Positions 14,871-22,437 of a stretch of DNA of 33,295 nucleotides are shown here, piece by piece (position 1 is the stretch's first letter; every line of letters begins with the position of its first letter). Source of the DNA: CAYPZL01 sp964415045 (GTDB taxonomy: Bacteria > Planctomycetota > Phycisphaerae > Sedimentisphaerales > Anaerobacaceae); the NCBI GenBank assembly GCA_964415045.1, contig CAYPZL010000045.1:1-33295 (forward strand). Direction: 5' to 3'. The notes under the pieces are model-generated. The model was not told where the DNA came from and did not search any database. It saw only the letters and a list, made by a program, of their open reading frames with translations. A program made the translations under genes and the position numbers.

Positions 14871-15545
14871 CTACTGAAGCGGCTCGACGTAGATGTTGCG
14901 GTATTCGATCTTGGCGCCTTCGCTCTGGAGGCAGATCTTGCCGCTCTTGTCGGAGCACTTGGTGCCGAGGTTCTGCAGCACGCCGTTGACCATCACGACG
15001 ATCCAGTCGTCTTTGCAGATGATATCATAGGCGTTCCACTGGCCCAGCGGCTTTTCGCTGCTGTCTTTGAGCTTGACGGTGCGGCGTCCGCGGACCCGGC
15101 TGCCGCCCTTGGCGTGCTCGGCGATCTCGATGCCGCCGATGACCCAGAAATCGCCGGCGTTGCCGGAATGCAACTGGCATTCGAGGCTCTTGGGCCAGAC
15201 CTTGTCCTCACCGCTCATGTGCACGAGGACACCGTTGTTGCCCGGCTTGTCCGGCCAGCGCCACTCGACGTGCAGATGATAATCGGCGTAGGCCTTGTCC
15301 GTCCGCATGTAGCCGGCGGGGCTGCCGGTACAGCGCAGCACGCCGTTTTCGACGGACCACGTGTCGTCCACGTCTTTCGACGCATCGCGAAGGTAACGCG
15401 TCCAGCCGGTGAAATCCTTGCCGTTCCAGAGCATGATCTTCTCGGTCGGAACGACCGGCTTGGCCGGAACGGCCGCCACGACCGGCGCTATCAGCAGCGA
15501 AACAACGAAACACGCACCCACAAAAGCTGTCACTATCCGCTTCAT
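14871..15545 (-). CDS. Exported DUF1080 protein (3-keto-glycoside hydrolase family)
   Basis: The 224-residue protein has a Sec signal peptide (MKRIVTAFVGACFVVSLLIAPVVAAVP) with GGGAG just upstream of the ATG. The jelly-roll body carries the family signature: MLWNGKDFTGWTRYL, WSVENGVLRCTGSPAGYMRT, DYHLHVEWRWPDKPGNNGVLVHMSG, WPKSLECQLHSGNAGDFWVIGG, QWNAYDIICKDDWIVVMVNGVLQN, and KICLQSEGAKIEYRNIYVEPL at the end. Members of this Pfam family (PF06439) include enzymes that cleave 3-keto-disaccharides by elimination. Here it acts outside the cytoplasm and is clustered with a Gfo/Idh/MocA oxidoreductase 190 bp upstream. Its closest relatives in this window are only distantly similar, so the three DUF1080 genes are not recent duplicates. 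Confidence 0.9.
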   Translation of the reverse strand: MKRIVTAFVGACFVVSLLIAPVVAAVPAKPVVPTEKIMLWNGKDFTGWTRYLRDASKDVDDTWSVENGVLRCTGSPAGYMRTDKAYADYHLHVEWRWPDKPGNNGVLVHMSGEDKVWPKSLECQLHSGNAGDFWVIGGIEIAEHAKGGSRVRGRRTVKLKDSSEKPLGQWNAYDIICKDDWIVVMVNGVLQNLGTKCSDKSGKICLQSEGAKIEYRNIYVEPLQ

Positions 15546-15735
15546 AAAGCTCCCTTTCCTTTTCAGACACGGTCCTGCTCTGTACTACTAACCTCAAACA
15601 TCGTTAAGTTTTTGACAAAGATTCGACGTAAATCAATGTAACCTCCTGTCGTTGCAGTAGTTACGATAAGGCTTAGAAACGGAGTTTTTGGTTGCGGCCG
15701 AGCGCAGCGAGGCCGCGCTGGGTTGCGCCCCATCA

Positions 15736-17007
15736 TCACACCAGCGGCGTCTTACCGGGGACGGCCACGGGTCTCATCGGCAGATCGCCGAATTCGTACT
15801 TCGGCGGACTCAGATCCAGCTTCGAGGCGTTCATCGCCCAATCCCACTTCAAAGCCCGGCCCGTGTAGGCGCTCATCCGCCCCATGATGGCGTTCATCGT
15901 ACTCTCGGCCACCTGCCTGCCCTCGTTGATCGGCGAGCCGTCACGGATGCTCCGGACCAGGTCGGCCATCTCCTGCTCGTAGTGGTTGGGATCGGGCCCG
16001 TCATATTTGAAGGGCTTCTCGCCCATGATCACGCCGCGATCGACGTCGGCGACGCCCTTGGTGCCGACGACGCGTTCGGCGATGCGGTTCGTCGAGCCGT
16101 TGATCTGGCGGCACTGACTGGAGACGCGGACGCCGTTGGGATACTCGAATTCGACGGCGAAATGGTCGTAGATGTTGCCCAGGTCGCGGACCGCCCGGCC
16201 GCCCATGCCCATGCACTGCTCGGGATGGGCCTGGAGCGCCCAGTTGATCACGTCGAGGTTGTGGACGTGCTGCTCGACGATGTGGTCGCCGCTGGTCCAG
16301 GTGAACCAGGGCCAACTGCGGCACTGCCACTCCATGCCGGAGCGGCCTTCTTTCTCGTACCACGGCCAGTAGCCCAACATGTCGCCGCCGTTCCAATAGC
16401 CGAAGGCGGCCACGATCTCGCCGATCTGACCGCCGTGGATGCGCCGGATCGTTTCCTGGTATTTCTTGCTGTGCCGCCGCTGGGTGCCGGCGACGACGGA
16501 GAGCCGCTTCTGCCGGGCCAATGCGGCCGTCTTGATGACCGAGCGAATCTGCTTCGGATCCACACCGGCGGGCTTCTCCATGAACACATGCTTGCCCGCC
16601 TCCACGGCGGTCTGGAAATGCTGCGCCCGCCAATGCGGCGGCGTCGTCAAGAAGACCAGGTCCAGGTCGCACTGCACAACGTGCCGGTACGCATCGAAAC
16701 CGACAAAGCAGCGGTCCGGCGTCACCTTCACCGCGGCGGGCACGTCTTTCTTGAGCTGGGCCAGCGATTGCTTCAGCCGGTCTTCGAACAAGTCGCCCAT
16801 GGCCACAATTTCGACTCCCCTGGCGCCGCGCACGCAGCTTCCCAGGTCGCGCGTCCCCTGCCCGCCGCAGCCGATGATCCCGACACGGACCGTATCCGAG
16901 CCGGCCGCATACAGGCCTCCGCTTGCCCCTAAAACCGCCAGCGAAGCCGCTGAGGTCCTGATAAAATCACGACGTGTCACATTGTCCGAACTCACGTGGT
17001 TCGCCAT
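15736..17007 (-). CDS. Tat-exported Gfo/Idh/MocA family oxidoreductase
   Basis: The start is ATG 17007 with GGAGAG 8 nt upstream, giving 423 residues. The N-terminus is a twin-arginine signal (NVTRRDFIRTSAASLAVLGASGGLYAAG), so the enzyme is folded with its cofactor before export. The Rossmann fold begins VRVGIIGCGGQGTRDL (residues ~40-55). FLTTPPHW and the family hallmark MEKPAGVD follow, then the substrate domain with EHVHNLDVINWALQ-type metal-free residues and MGMGGRAV. The Pfam pair GFO_IDH_MocA and its C-terminal domain fits the whole length. Such proteins oxidise a sugar hydroxyl, often at C3, with NAD(P). Between two DUF1080 genes it may supply the 3-keto substrate. A 53-nt gap separates it from the upstream DUF1080 lipoprotein gene, so they are probably cotranscribed. 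Confidence 0.92.
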   Translation of the reverse strand: MANHVSSDNVTRRDFIRTSAASLAVLGASGGLYAAGSDTVRVGIIGCGGQGTRDLGSCVRGARGVEIVAMGDLFEDRLKQSLAQLKKDVPAAVKVTPDRCFVGFDAYRHVVQCDLDLVFLTTPPHWRAQHFQTAVEAGKHVFMEKPAGVDPKQIRSVIKTAALARQKRLSVVAGTQRRHSKKYQETIRRIHGGQIGEIVAAFGYWNGGDMLGYWPWYEKEGRSGMEWQCRSWPWFTWTSGDHIVEQHVHNLDVINWALQAHPEQCMGMGGRAVRDLGNIYDHFAVEFEYPNGVRVSSQCRQINGSTNRIAERVVGTKGVADVDRGVIMGEKPFKYDGPDPNHYEQEMADLVRSIRDGSPINEGRQVAESTMNAIMGRMSAYTGRALKWDWAMNASKLDLSPPKYEFGDLPMRPVAVPGKTPLV

Positions 17008-17060
17008 CGCTTGTGCTCTCCAAAAACAGCCACCGATTTTCTGTGCTTGCTCTGCGAAGA

Positions 17061-17714
17061 TTATCGATCGGACAACAGTTCGATCTGGATGTTGCGAAAT
17101 TCGATTCGGCTCCCGTGATTCTGCAACCCGATGTACCCGCTGCGGCGTTGGAGGCCGGGATGCCTCTCGAACTTGTACGGGTAAAAGTCCACGTTGGTAT
17201 CGACGACGCGGGTGCCGTTGAGGACGACTTTGACCAGCGGTCCGGAGCAAACGACGACCATCTTCTGCCACTGCCCCGCCGGCTTGCTCGCACGCTCGGA
17301 GGGAGCCTGCACGCCGTAGATGCTGCCCGTGTACTGGTCGGGCCGCAGGTGCGCGTACCGCTCGGCGGCATCGTCGAGGATCTGAATTTCCATCCCCTGG
17401 TACGCCGGGTCGCCTTCGTGCGGCGCCCGCACAAACACGCCGCTGTTGCCCCCCGCCGGCACGCGGAACTCCAGGGACAGCACGAAGTCCTCGTATTCAC
17501 GCACGGTGGACAGCCAGCCGCCGCCCCCGCCGTCCGTGTACAAAACACCCTCTTCGTAGTTCCAACTGCCCGGTTGGCCCCCGATCTGTTGCCAGCCGAC
17601 GAGACCCGTGGCAAGAAGGTTCGCGCGTGAGGAGACCTTCTGCGTCCGCGCGCACGAGCCGGCCCCGACAATCAGAGACACAAGCAGCCCCAACGATAGA
17701 ATCCTGGTCCACAT
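17061..17714 (-). CDS. DUF1080 lipoprotein (3-keto-glycoside hydrolase family)
   Basis: ATG 17714 with GGGAGG 6 nt upstream is chosen over an earlier in-frame GTG or ATG. It yields 217 residues opening with MWTRILSLGLLVSLIVGAGSC, a lipoprotein signal with the cysteine at residue 21. The mature part is a DUF1080 jelly roll: GLVGWQQIGGQPGSWNYEEGVLYTD, YEDFVLSLEFRVPAGGNSGVFVRAP, QGMEIQILDD, YTGSIYGVQAPSERASKPAGQW, VKVVLNGTRVVDT, and RSGYIGLQNHGSRIEFRNIQIELL. It is the first gene of the minus-strand DUF1080/Gfo cluster and would be membrane-anchored. The spacer upstream (17715-18061) is divergent with the cyclotransferase gene. Confidence 0.9.
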   Translation of the reverse strand: MWTRILSLGLLVSLIVGAGSCARTQKVSSRANLLATGLVGWQQIGGQPGSWNYEEGVLYTDGGGGGWLSTVREYEDFVLSLEFRVPAGGNSGVFVRAPHEGDPAYQGMEIQILDDAAERYAHLRPDQYTGSIYGVQAPSERASKPAGQWQKMVVVCSGPLVKVVLNGTRVVDTNVDFYPYKFERHPGLQRRSGYIGLQNHGSRIEFRNIQIELLSDR

Positions 17715-18061
17715 GTCACACCTCCCGTTTTCGATGCCGACCGGCCCCCTCCCCCGCCCCTTGAGAATGCCTGCCATGCACGTGCATCGAGACACACCCC
17801 TCACGAAAAAATGCCGTCATTCATCCCTCAAGGGTACGACGCCGCCCTGCTGGCGTCAAGCCTATTTGCCCGGCGTTGCGCCATCGCCAGGGTCTGTGGC
17901 CTTGACGCTACCACCCGAGAGGCCAACCGAGAACAGAATTCCGGTTCCGAAAAACCTTTACACGCACGCCGGATCGGACGACAACATCGCTTGACCCTGT
18001 CAGTTCGGGATTCGTATAATCTGCCAAGAACCTTCTCGCTCATCTGTGACAAGAGATACGG
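17715..18061. other. Divergent spacer between the DUF1080 cluster and the cyclotransferase gene
   Basis: No gene is seen. The right half holds a good plus-strand promoter (17991-18020). A 6-bp inverted repeat, GACGCC/GGCGTC, lies at about 17838-17857. No convincing minus-strand promoter for the DUF1080 cluster could be picked out. Confidence 0.5.
17991..18020 (+). promoter_or_regulatory. Sigma70-like promoter of the cyclotransferase gene
   Basis: TTGACC (17991-17996), an 18-bp spacer, and consensus TATAAT (18015-18020). The start would fall near 18027, about 35 nt before ATG 18062. Confidence 0.7.
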
Positions 18062-18970
18062 ATGCAAATGCCAATGCCTGCCCATCCTGGCGAAAGGACG
18101 TGCCGGCCCGACGACTATCGGGGCGGCTCGAAGCCGTCTGTCGGACGTTGTGCCGGCGTTGTCACGGCCCTGTCCCGGCGGTTTCTTCTTTGCCTCGTGT
18201 GTGCGGCGTGTTTTCCCGTCGCCCTCAGGGGCGCCGAAACCGAGGCGGCCCCGGCGGTTCCCTTCTACACCTACAAGGTCATCCAGTCCTACCCGCATGA
18301 CCCCCAGGCGTTTACGCAGGGGCTGGCCTATGAGGATGGGTTTCTTTACGAGGGCACGGGTCTCAACGGCCGCTCGGCCCTGATCAAACGCGAGTTGAAA
18401 ACGGGAAAACTCGTCAAGCGCGAGCGCCTGCCCCGCAAGTACTTCGGCGAGGGCATCACCCCCTTCGGCAAGAAAATCATTCAACTGACGTGGAAGGCTC
18501 GCAAGGGCTTCGTCTACGACAAGGAGACTTTTCGCGCGCTCGACGAATTCGAGTACGACGACCAGGGCTGGGGAATCACCTACGACGGCAAGCACCTCAT
18601 CATGAGCGACGGGACCCCAACGCTGCGCTTCCTCGACCCGAACAGCTTCGCCGAGATCAGGCGTCTGCGCGTGACGGACCGGGGCCGCCGCGTGCGCGGG
18701 CTCAACGAGCTGGAGTTCGTCAACGGGGCCATCTACGCCAACATCTGGCCGACCGAGTACATCGCGATCATCTCGCCCCAGACCGGCCGGGTCGTCGGAT
18801 GGATCAATCTCAGCGGCCTGTGCCCCGTCCCCACGCCGCGCCCGTCCAACATCGTCCTCAACGGCATTGCCTACATCCCCGAGAAGAAACACTTCCTCGT
18901 CACGGGCAAGCTCTGGCCCCGGCTCTATGAGATCGCGCTGGTCCTGGAGAAATCTCCGCAAAAACCTTAG
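18062..18970 (+). CDS. Glutaminyl-peptide cyclotransferase, beta-propeller type
   Basis: This enzyme family turns N-terminal Gln into pyroglutamate on exported proteins. The 302-residue product has a hydrophobic export segment after a polar leader (RRFLLCLVCAACFPVALRGAE, residues ~39-59). The five-bladed propeller typical of plant and bacterial glutaminyl cyclases follows: YKVIQSYPHDPQAFTQGLAYEDGFLYEGTG, ALIKRELKTGKL, EGITPFGKKIIQLTWK, GFVYDKETF, WGITYDGKHLIMSDGT, LRFLDPNSF, LNELEFVNGAIYANIW, GRVVGWINLSGL, LNGIAYIPEKKHFLVTGKLWP. The N-terminal leader is longer than usual. ATG 18062 and ATG 18068 are both possible, neither with a strong Shine-Dalgarno. It is transcribed against its neighbours on both sides. 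Confidence 0.92.
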   Translation: MQMPMPAHPGERTCRPDDYRGGSKPSVGRCAGVVTALSRRFLLCLVCAACFPVALRGAETEAAPAVPFYTYKVIQSYPHDPQAFTQGLAYEDGFLYEGTGLNGRSALIKRELKTGKLVKRERLPRKYFGEGITPFGKKIIQLTWKARKGFVYDKETFRALDEFEYDDQGWGITYDGKHLIMSDGTPTLRFLDPNSFAEIRRLRVTDRGRRVRGLNELEFVNGAIYANIWPTEYIAIISPQTGRVVGWINLSGLCPVPTPRPSNIVLNGIAYIPEKKHFLVTGKLWPRLYEIALVLEKSPQKP

Positions 18971-18991
18971 CCGTACCCGCATACATCGCCC

Positions 18992-19043
18992 AGAGGCTTC
19001 ACTTCGTCCAGCATGACACCCTCTGACGAACTAAGACAGAGCA
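18992..19043 (+). repeat. Dispersed intergenic repeat, copy 2
   Basis: Aligns over ~52 bp with 7341-7393, sharing GCTTCACTTCGTCCAGCATG with one substitution, then a variable TGA-rich half. It fills the space between the convergent cyclotransferase and plsC genes and ends at the plsC stop. Confidence 0.7.
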
Positions 19044-19742
19044 TTACGGGTTCTGACTATCTGTGCGCGGCATGTCATCCGGGTCCGTATCATAGGTGTA
19101 CGGCTCCTTGCCTTGCTTGACCCGGCAGTCATGCTGCATGCGGCGCAGGGTGCGCGTGAGGTAATCGGCCAGATCCTGGTTGCTCATGGACCGGGACTGT
19201 TCGGGGGTAAGGGGCTTGCCATACCAGACGGTGATGGACCCGGGCGAGAAAAACCGCTTGTGGCGGGGCCAGCACTCGAACGCCCCGTCGATCAGCACGG
19301 GAACGACGGCTGCCTGGGACCGGCGGCACAACAGGCCAAACCCCGCCTTGATCGGCTGGATCCGCCCGTCATGGGTCCGCGTCGCCTCGGGATACAGGCA
19401 GACGCCCCGGCCCTCGCGCAGCCTCGCGATGACCGCCTTCATCGCGGCGATGTCGGCCTTGCCCCGACTGATGGGAATCGCATTGAGCGAGCGGATCAGC
19501 CACGCGAAGAGCTTGAACCGAAACAGGGAATCGCGCGCGACGAAGATCAGGCGATGCCTCACGCCCACGCCGCAGAAGACGGGATCGAGATAGCTTTGAT
19601 GGTTGCCCGCCAGGAGGAACGCACCGCTCCTGGGGACGTTCTCCCGCCCGTAAATGCGGATATGAAACACCAGCGCGCAAAACACCTGGCATCCGAAGCG
19701 GGCAACCCAGTACCAGCCTGCTTTCAGCGTTTCCGTGAACAT
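19044..19742 (-). CDS. plsC: 1-acyl-sn-glycerol-3-phosphate acyltransferase-like protein
   Basis: PlsC-type acyltransferases make phosphatidate from lysophosphatidate at the inner membrane. The 232-residue protein has an N-terminal hydrophobic region (YWVARFGCQVFCALVFHIRIYG), the catalytic NHQSYLD (HX4D) motif near residue 48, a GVRHRLIFVARDSLF block, INAIPISR-like NAIPISRGKADI, and YPEATRTHDGRI matching the EGTR-type glycerol-phosphate-binding block, in which Glu is present and Gly is replaced by Ala. The ATG at 19742 lies inside the end of cmk, a 19-bp overlap, so translation is coupled. The cmk-plsC pairing is widespread in bacteria. Confidence 0.9.
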   Translation of the reverse strand: MFTETLKAGWYWVARFGCQVFCALVFHIRIYGRENVPRSGAFLLAGNHQSYLDPVFCGVGVRHRLIFVARDSLFRFKLFAWLIRSLNAIPISRGKADIAAMKAVIARLREGRGVCLYPEATRTHDGRIQPIKAGFGLLCRRSQAAVVPVLIDGAFECWPRHKRFFSPGSITVWYGKPLTPEQSRSMSNQDLADYLTRTLRRMQHDCRVKQGKEPYTYDTDPDDMPRTDSQNP

Positions 19743-20407
19743 CTCTCCTCAACCCGGCGGCAGACTTCTTCGACGACCTCCTCCACGCTGAGGTCGGTCG
19801 TATCCAATCGTATCGCGTCCTCGGCGGGCTTGAGCGGTCCGACCGCCCGGCCCTCGTCGCTTCTGTCGCGGTCCACGAGAGCCCGCTCGATCCGGGCCAC
19901 GTCGGGGGCCCCTCCGTTGCCGGCCATCTCGGCGGCCCGCCGCCGCGCCCGCTCGGCCGGCTGCGCCGTCAGATAGAACTTCGCATCCGCGTCGGGAAAG
20001 GCGACGGTCCCCTGGTCCCGGCCTTCCGTCACCACCCGCTCGCAACGTTCGGCAAAGGCTCTCTGCATGGCCACCAATCGCTCCCGCGCGCGCGGTGCGG
20101 CGGCCACGTGGCGCACCTGCGCGGTCAACGCGGCGTCGCGCAGGGCCTCCGTGACGTCCTCTCCGTCGATGCGGACGAGCATCTTCCCGCGCGTCGCCTC
20201 GAAGTCAAAACGATGCCGCGCGATCACCGCGACCAGGGCTTCTTCATCGTCCAGCCGCACACCGTCTCGAATCGCCGCCAGGGTCGCCGCCCGGTACATC
20301 GCGCCGGTATCGAGAAACGTCGCGTCCAGGGCCTCGGCCAGCAGACGTGCGACCGTGCTTTTGCCGCTGGCGGCAGGACCGTCGATCGTGATTACAAGCG
20401 CAGCCAT
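19724..20407 (-). CDS. cmk: Cytidylate kinase
   Basis: Cmk phosphorylates CMP and dCMP with ATP in pyrimidine salvage and mRNA turnover. ATG 20407 gives 227 residues starting MAALVITIDGPAASGKSTVAR, the P-loop at residues ~9-18. Further hallmarks are FLDTGAMYRAATL, EDVTEALRDAALTAQVRHVAA, VTEGRDQGTVAFPDADAKFYLTA (the GRD substrate motif) and AERARRRAAEM in the lid. Length is normal for the family. The gene starts 7 nt after the SpoIIE-phosphatase stop and overlaps plsC by 19 bp, so the three form one operon. An earlier in-frame start lies inside the phosphatase gene and is not preferred. Confidence 0.95.
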   Translation of the reverse strand: MAALVITIDGPAASGKSTVARLLAEALDATFLDTGAMYRAATLAAIRDGVRLDDEEALVAVIARHRFDFEATRGKMLVRIDGEDVTEALRDAALTAQVRHVAAAPRARERLVAMQRAFAERCERVVTEGRDQGTVAFPDADAKFYLTAQPAERARRRAAEMAGNGGAPDVARIERALVDRDRSDEGRAVGPLKPAEDAIRLDTTDLSVEEVVEEVCRRVEERCSRKR

Positions 20408-20414
20408 GACAGGT

Positions 20415-21806
20415 CTATTCGTTTCGTCCCAGAGCGCCGGAGCGTTCCTCGTCTTCGAGAGCCTCACACTTGCCGCACCCGCCGCTGTGGCGCGGCTGGC
20501 CCACTTTCACCGCGATGATACTGGTATCGTCGATCTGCCGAACCAGGCCGGTGAACCGCCGGCGGTAGGCCAGAATATTTCGAACCAGGTGATCGGCCGG
20601 GCAATCGACGAACCGTTCGGCCGCCTCCAGCATCCGGTCGCGGCCCCACACGTCGTTGTTGAAGTCCATCGCATCCACCAGCCCGTCGGTATAGAACAGC
20701 AGACAATCGCCGTCGCGAAGGGAAACGGTTTCGACCTCATACTTGGCCCGTGGATCCACCCCCAGCACCAGCCCCCCCGTCGCCAGGTCGCGGATGCGAC
20801 CGTCGCGAAGCAGAATCGTGGGCTCGTGACCGCAACTGCAATAGGTGATCGTCTTCTCGGCGGTGTCAATCGTCCCATAGAAGAGCGTGATAAACTCTCC
20901 CTCGCGGCACTCCATACAGGCCATTTTGTTGAAGTTCTCGATCGCGTTCCGGGTGCGAATCGTGTTTCTGAGCCCGCTGTTGTGGTCGCCGGCCACGGGA
21001 CCGACGTCACGAAGGACACCCGTGAATCCTTCGGTATACGCCTGGACGGCCCCGCGGAACCAGCTCATCATGATCGCCGCCGGCATGCCCTTGCCGATCA
21101 CATCGGCAATCGTAATCACGAGGCGATTCTCTCCGACGGGCAGGAAATCATAGAAGTCCCCGCCGACATCGAAGGACGGTGTGTACCGCGCCGCGATGTC
21201 CAGACCCCGGACGTGAGGAGGTTTCTCGGGAATCATGCGCCGCTGAATCAGGCCGGCCAGTCGCATCTGCTCGGCAATCCGCTGGGCCGCAATCGCCTCG
21301 GCATACAGCCTGGCGTTCGTAATCGCCAGGGCGCACTGCGACGCCACGGCCCGGGCGATCGTGATGTCGGCTTCCACGAAATCACGGGGCCGCGGGCCGT
21401 ACAGCCGCAGCACGCCGATGGGCTCGTTCTTGAACTTCATGGCCACCGTCAACTGGCTGACCAACCCTTCCTTCCGCGTGGCTTCCCGATACCGAATCCG
21501 CGCATCGTCGCGCATGTCGTCGATCACCACCGCATCGCCGGCAAAGGCCGCCCTGACGACGTCGTCGTCTTTGGTGACAGCCCCTTTGGCGAGGTATTCT
21601 TCGCTGAGACCGTACGTACTGCGCATCTTCAGATCGTTGGTTTCCGTATCGAGCAGCCGAATCGAGCACGCCTTGGCGCCGACGATTTTCACGGCCGCCT
21701 CGGCCAGTTTGTCCAGCACCTCCTGAAGCGAGAAATCCCCCGCCACCAGCGTGCTGAGCTGATAAATCTGCTCGTCCATTTCAATATATCGTTTCGCCGT
21801 TCGCAT
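20415..21806 (-). CDS. GAF-domain SpoIIE/RsbU-type serine phosphatase
   Basis: The ~463-residue protein has an N-terminal GAF sensor domain (residues ~15-165: LSTLVAGDFSLQEVLDKLAE, GAKACSIRLLD, SQLTVAMKFKNEPIGVLRLYG). A helical linker (RIAEQMRLAGLIQRRMIPEKPP) follows, then a PP2C-type SpoIIE domain (~195-440) with ARYTPSFDVGGDFYDF, ITIADVIGKGMPAAIMMSWF, YCSCGHEPTILLRDG and LLFYTDGLVDAMD, the metal-binding acidic residues of the family. Such enzymes dephosphorylate anti-anti-sigma factors in partner-switching pathways, but no sigma, STAS or anti-sigma gene lies in the window. The short Cys-containing tail (HSGGCGKCEALEDEE) is unusual. Start ATG 21806 is chosen over an upstream GTG. ATG 21779 is another option. 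Confidence 0.9.
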   Translation of the reverse strand: MRTAKRYIEMDEQIYQLSTLVAGDFSLQEVLDKLAEAAVKIVGAKACSIRLLDTETNDLKMRSTYGLSEEYLAKGAVTKDDDVVRAAFAGDAVVIDDMRDDARIRYREATRKEGLVSQLTVAMKFKNEPIGVLRLYGPRPRDFVEADITIARAVASQCALAITNARLYAEAIAAQRIAEQMRLAGLIQRRMIPEKPPHVRGLDIAARYTPSFDVGGDFYDFLPVGENRLVITIADVIGKGMPAAIMMSWFRGAVQAYTEGFTGVLRDVGPVAGDHNSGLRNTIRTRNAIENFNKMACMECREGEFITLFYGTIDTAEKTITYCSCGHEPTILLRDGRIRDLATGGLVLGVDPRAKYEVETVSLRDGDCLLFYTDGLVDAMDFNNDVWGRDRMLEAAERFVDCPADHLVRNILAYRRRFTGLVRQIDDTSIIAVKVGQPRHSGGCGKCEALEDEERSGALGRNE

Positions 21807-21838
21807 GGTACGCACACAATTTCCACGAGACCGGACGC

Positions 21839-21867
21839 ATTATAAGTCACTTTGTGCCCGGCGTGAA
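21839..21867 (-). promoter_or_regulatory. Promoter of the phosphatase-cmk-plsC operon
   Basis: On the minus strand, TTCACG (21862-21867), a 17-bp spacer, and consensus TATAAT (21839-21844). The start would fall near 21832, leaving a ~26-nt leader. Confidence 0.6.
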
Positions 21868-22052
21868 TGCCAATCTGCAAGAATGAGCCGGCCAGCCCCC
21901 GGCCGAGGGCCTCGGCGCTCATTCCACTCGAATTCGCGGTTACGCAACCCCGTGGGCAACCCACACCGGCGATCCTACAGGCCTCATCGCCCGCGATTGC
22001 CTCCATCCCCGGCCTGTATGTAGCCCGGCCCCGTCCGAGGCGTGCGCACGCC

Positions 22053-22081
22053 TTGCATGGCACCCGCAAAACGATTAGGAT
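22053..22081 (+). promoter_or_regulatory. Possible promoter of the acylphosphatase gene
   Basis: TTGCAT (22053-22058), a 17-bp spacer, and TAGGAT (22076-22081), about 75 bp before ATG 22156. The -10 box is only a partial match. Confidence 0.45.
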
Positions 22082-22155
22082 GGCAGGGAAAGCACGATCA
22101 CTGTCAGAGAATAACGACCGTTCAGGATAAGTCAACAGGAAACGGACGGCCTCCA

Positions 22156-22431
22156 ATGGACCAAGCGGCCAAACACATCATCTTCGCCGGGCGCGTCCAG
22201 GGCGTGGGATTCCGCTTCACCGCCCACAACGTCGCCCGCCGCTACGACCTCTCCGGGTACGTAAGGAACCGGCCCGACGGCACAGTCGAGATGCTCGTCC
22301 AGGGTCCGGCGAACGAAGTAGACCGGTGCATCGCCGACATCCAGGATTCCTTCTCCGGCTACATCCGCGAAACCCGGATCGACTCGGTCCCCTGCAATCC
22401 GCGATACGCCGACTTCCAGATCACCTTCTGA
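22156..22431 (+). CDS. Acylphosphatase
   Basis: This small cytoplasmic enzyme hydrolyses the acyl-phosphate bond of compounds such as acetyl phosphate or 1,3-bisphosphoglycerate. The 91-residue protein fits the family length. It has the signature FAGRVQGVGFRFTA with the phosphate-binding loop and catalytic Arg, followed by GYVRNRPDGTVEMLVQGP with the catalytic Asn, and the closing YADFQITF strand. It stands alone on the plus strand and converges with the isomerase-like gene, with only 6 bp between the stop codons. No strong Shine-Dalgarno precedes the ATG. Confidence 0.95.
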   Translation: MDQAAKHIIFAGRVQGVGFRFTAHNVARRYDLSGYVRNRPDGTVEMLVQGPANEVDRCIADIQDSFSGYIRETRIDSVPCNPRYADFQITF

Positions 22432-22437
22432 TCCGCA

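Larger units (their letters stand above)
21807..22155. other. Divergent spacer between phosphatase and acylphosphatase genes
   Basis: No gene is visible. It holds two oppositely directed promoter candidates, at 21839-21867 (minus) and 22053-22081 (plus). Confidence 0.5.

Noticed and set aside
15690..15715. Terminator after the Gfo/Idh/MocA gene
   Set aside because: The GCGGCC/GGCCGC pair is short and followed by an A-rich rather than T-rich run on the relevant strand.
15688..16932. Plus-strand 414-codon frame opposite the Gfo/Idh/MocA gene
   Set aside because: Antisense shadow with no family-like motif.
20067..21845. Plus-strand 592-codon frame opposite cmk and the SpoIIE phosphatase
   Set aside because: Antisense shadow. 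Both minus-strand genes have clear catalytic motifs.
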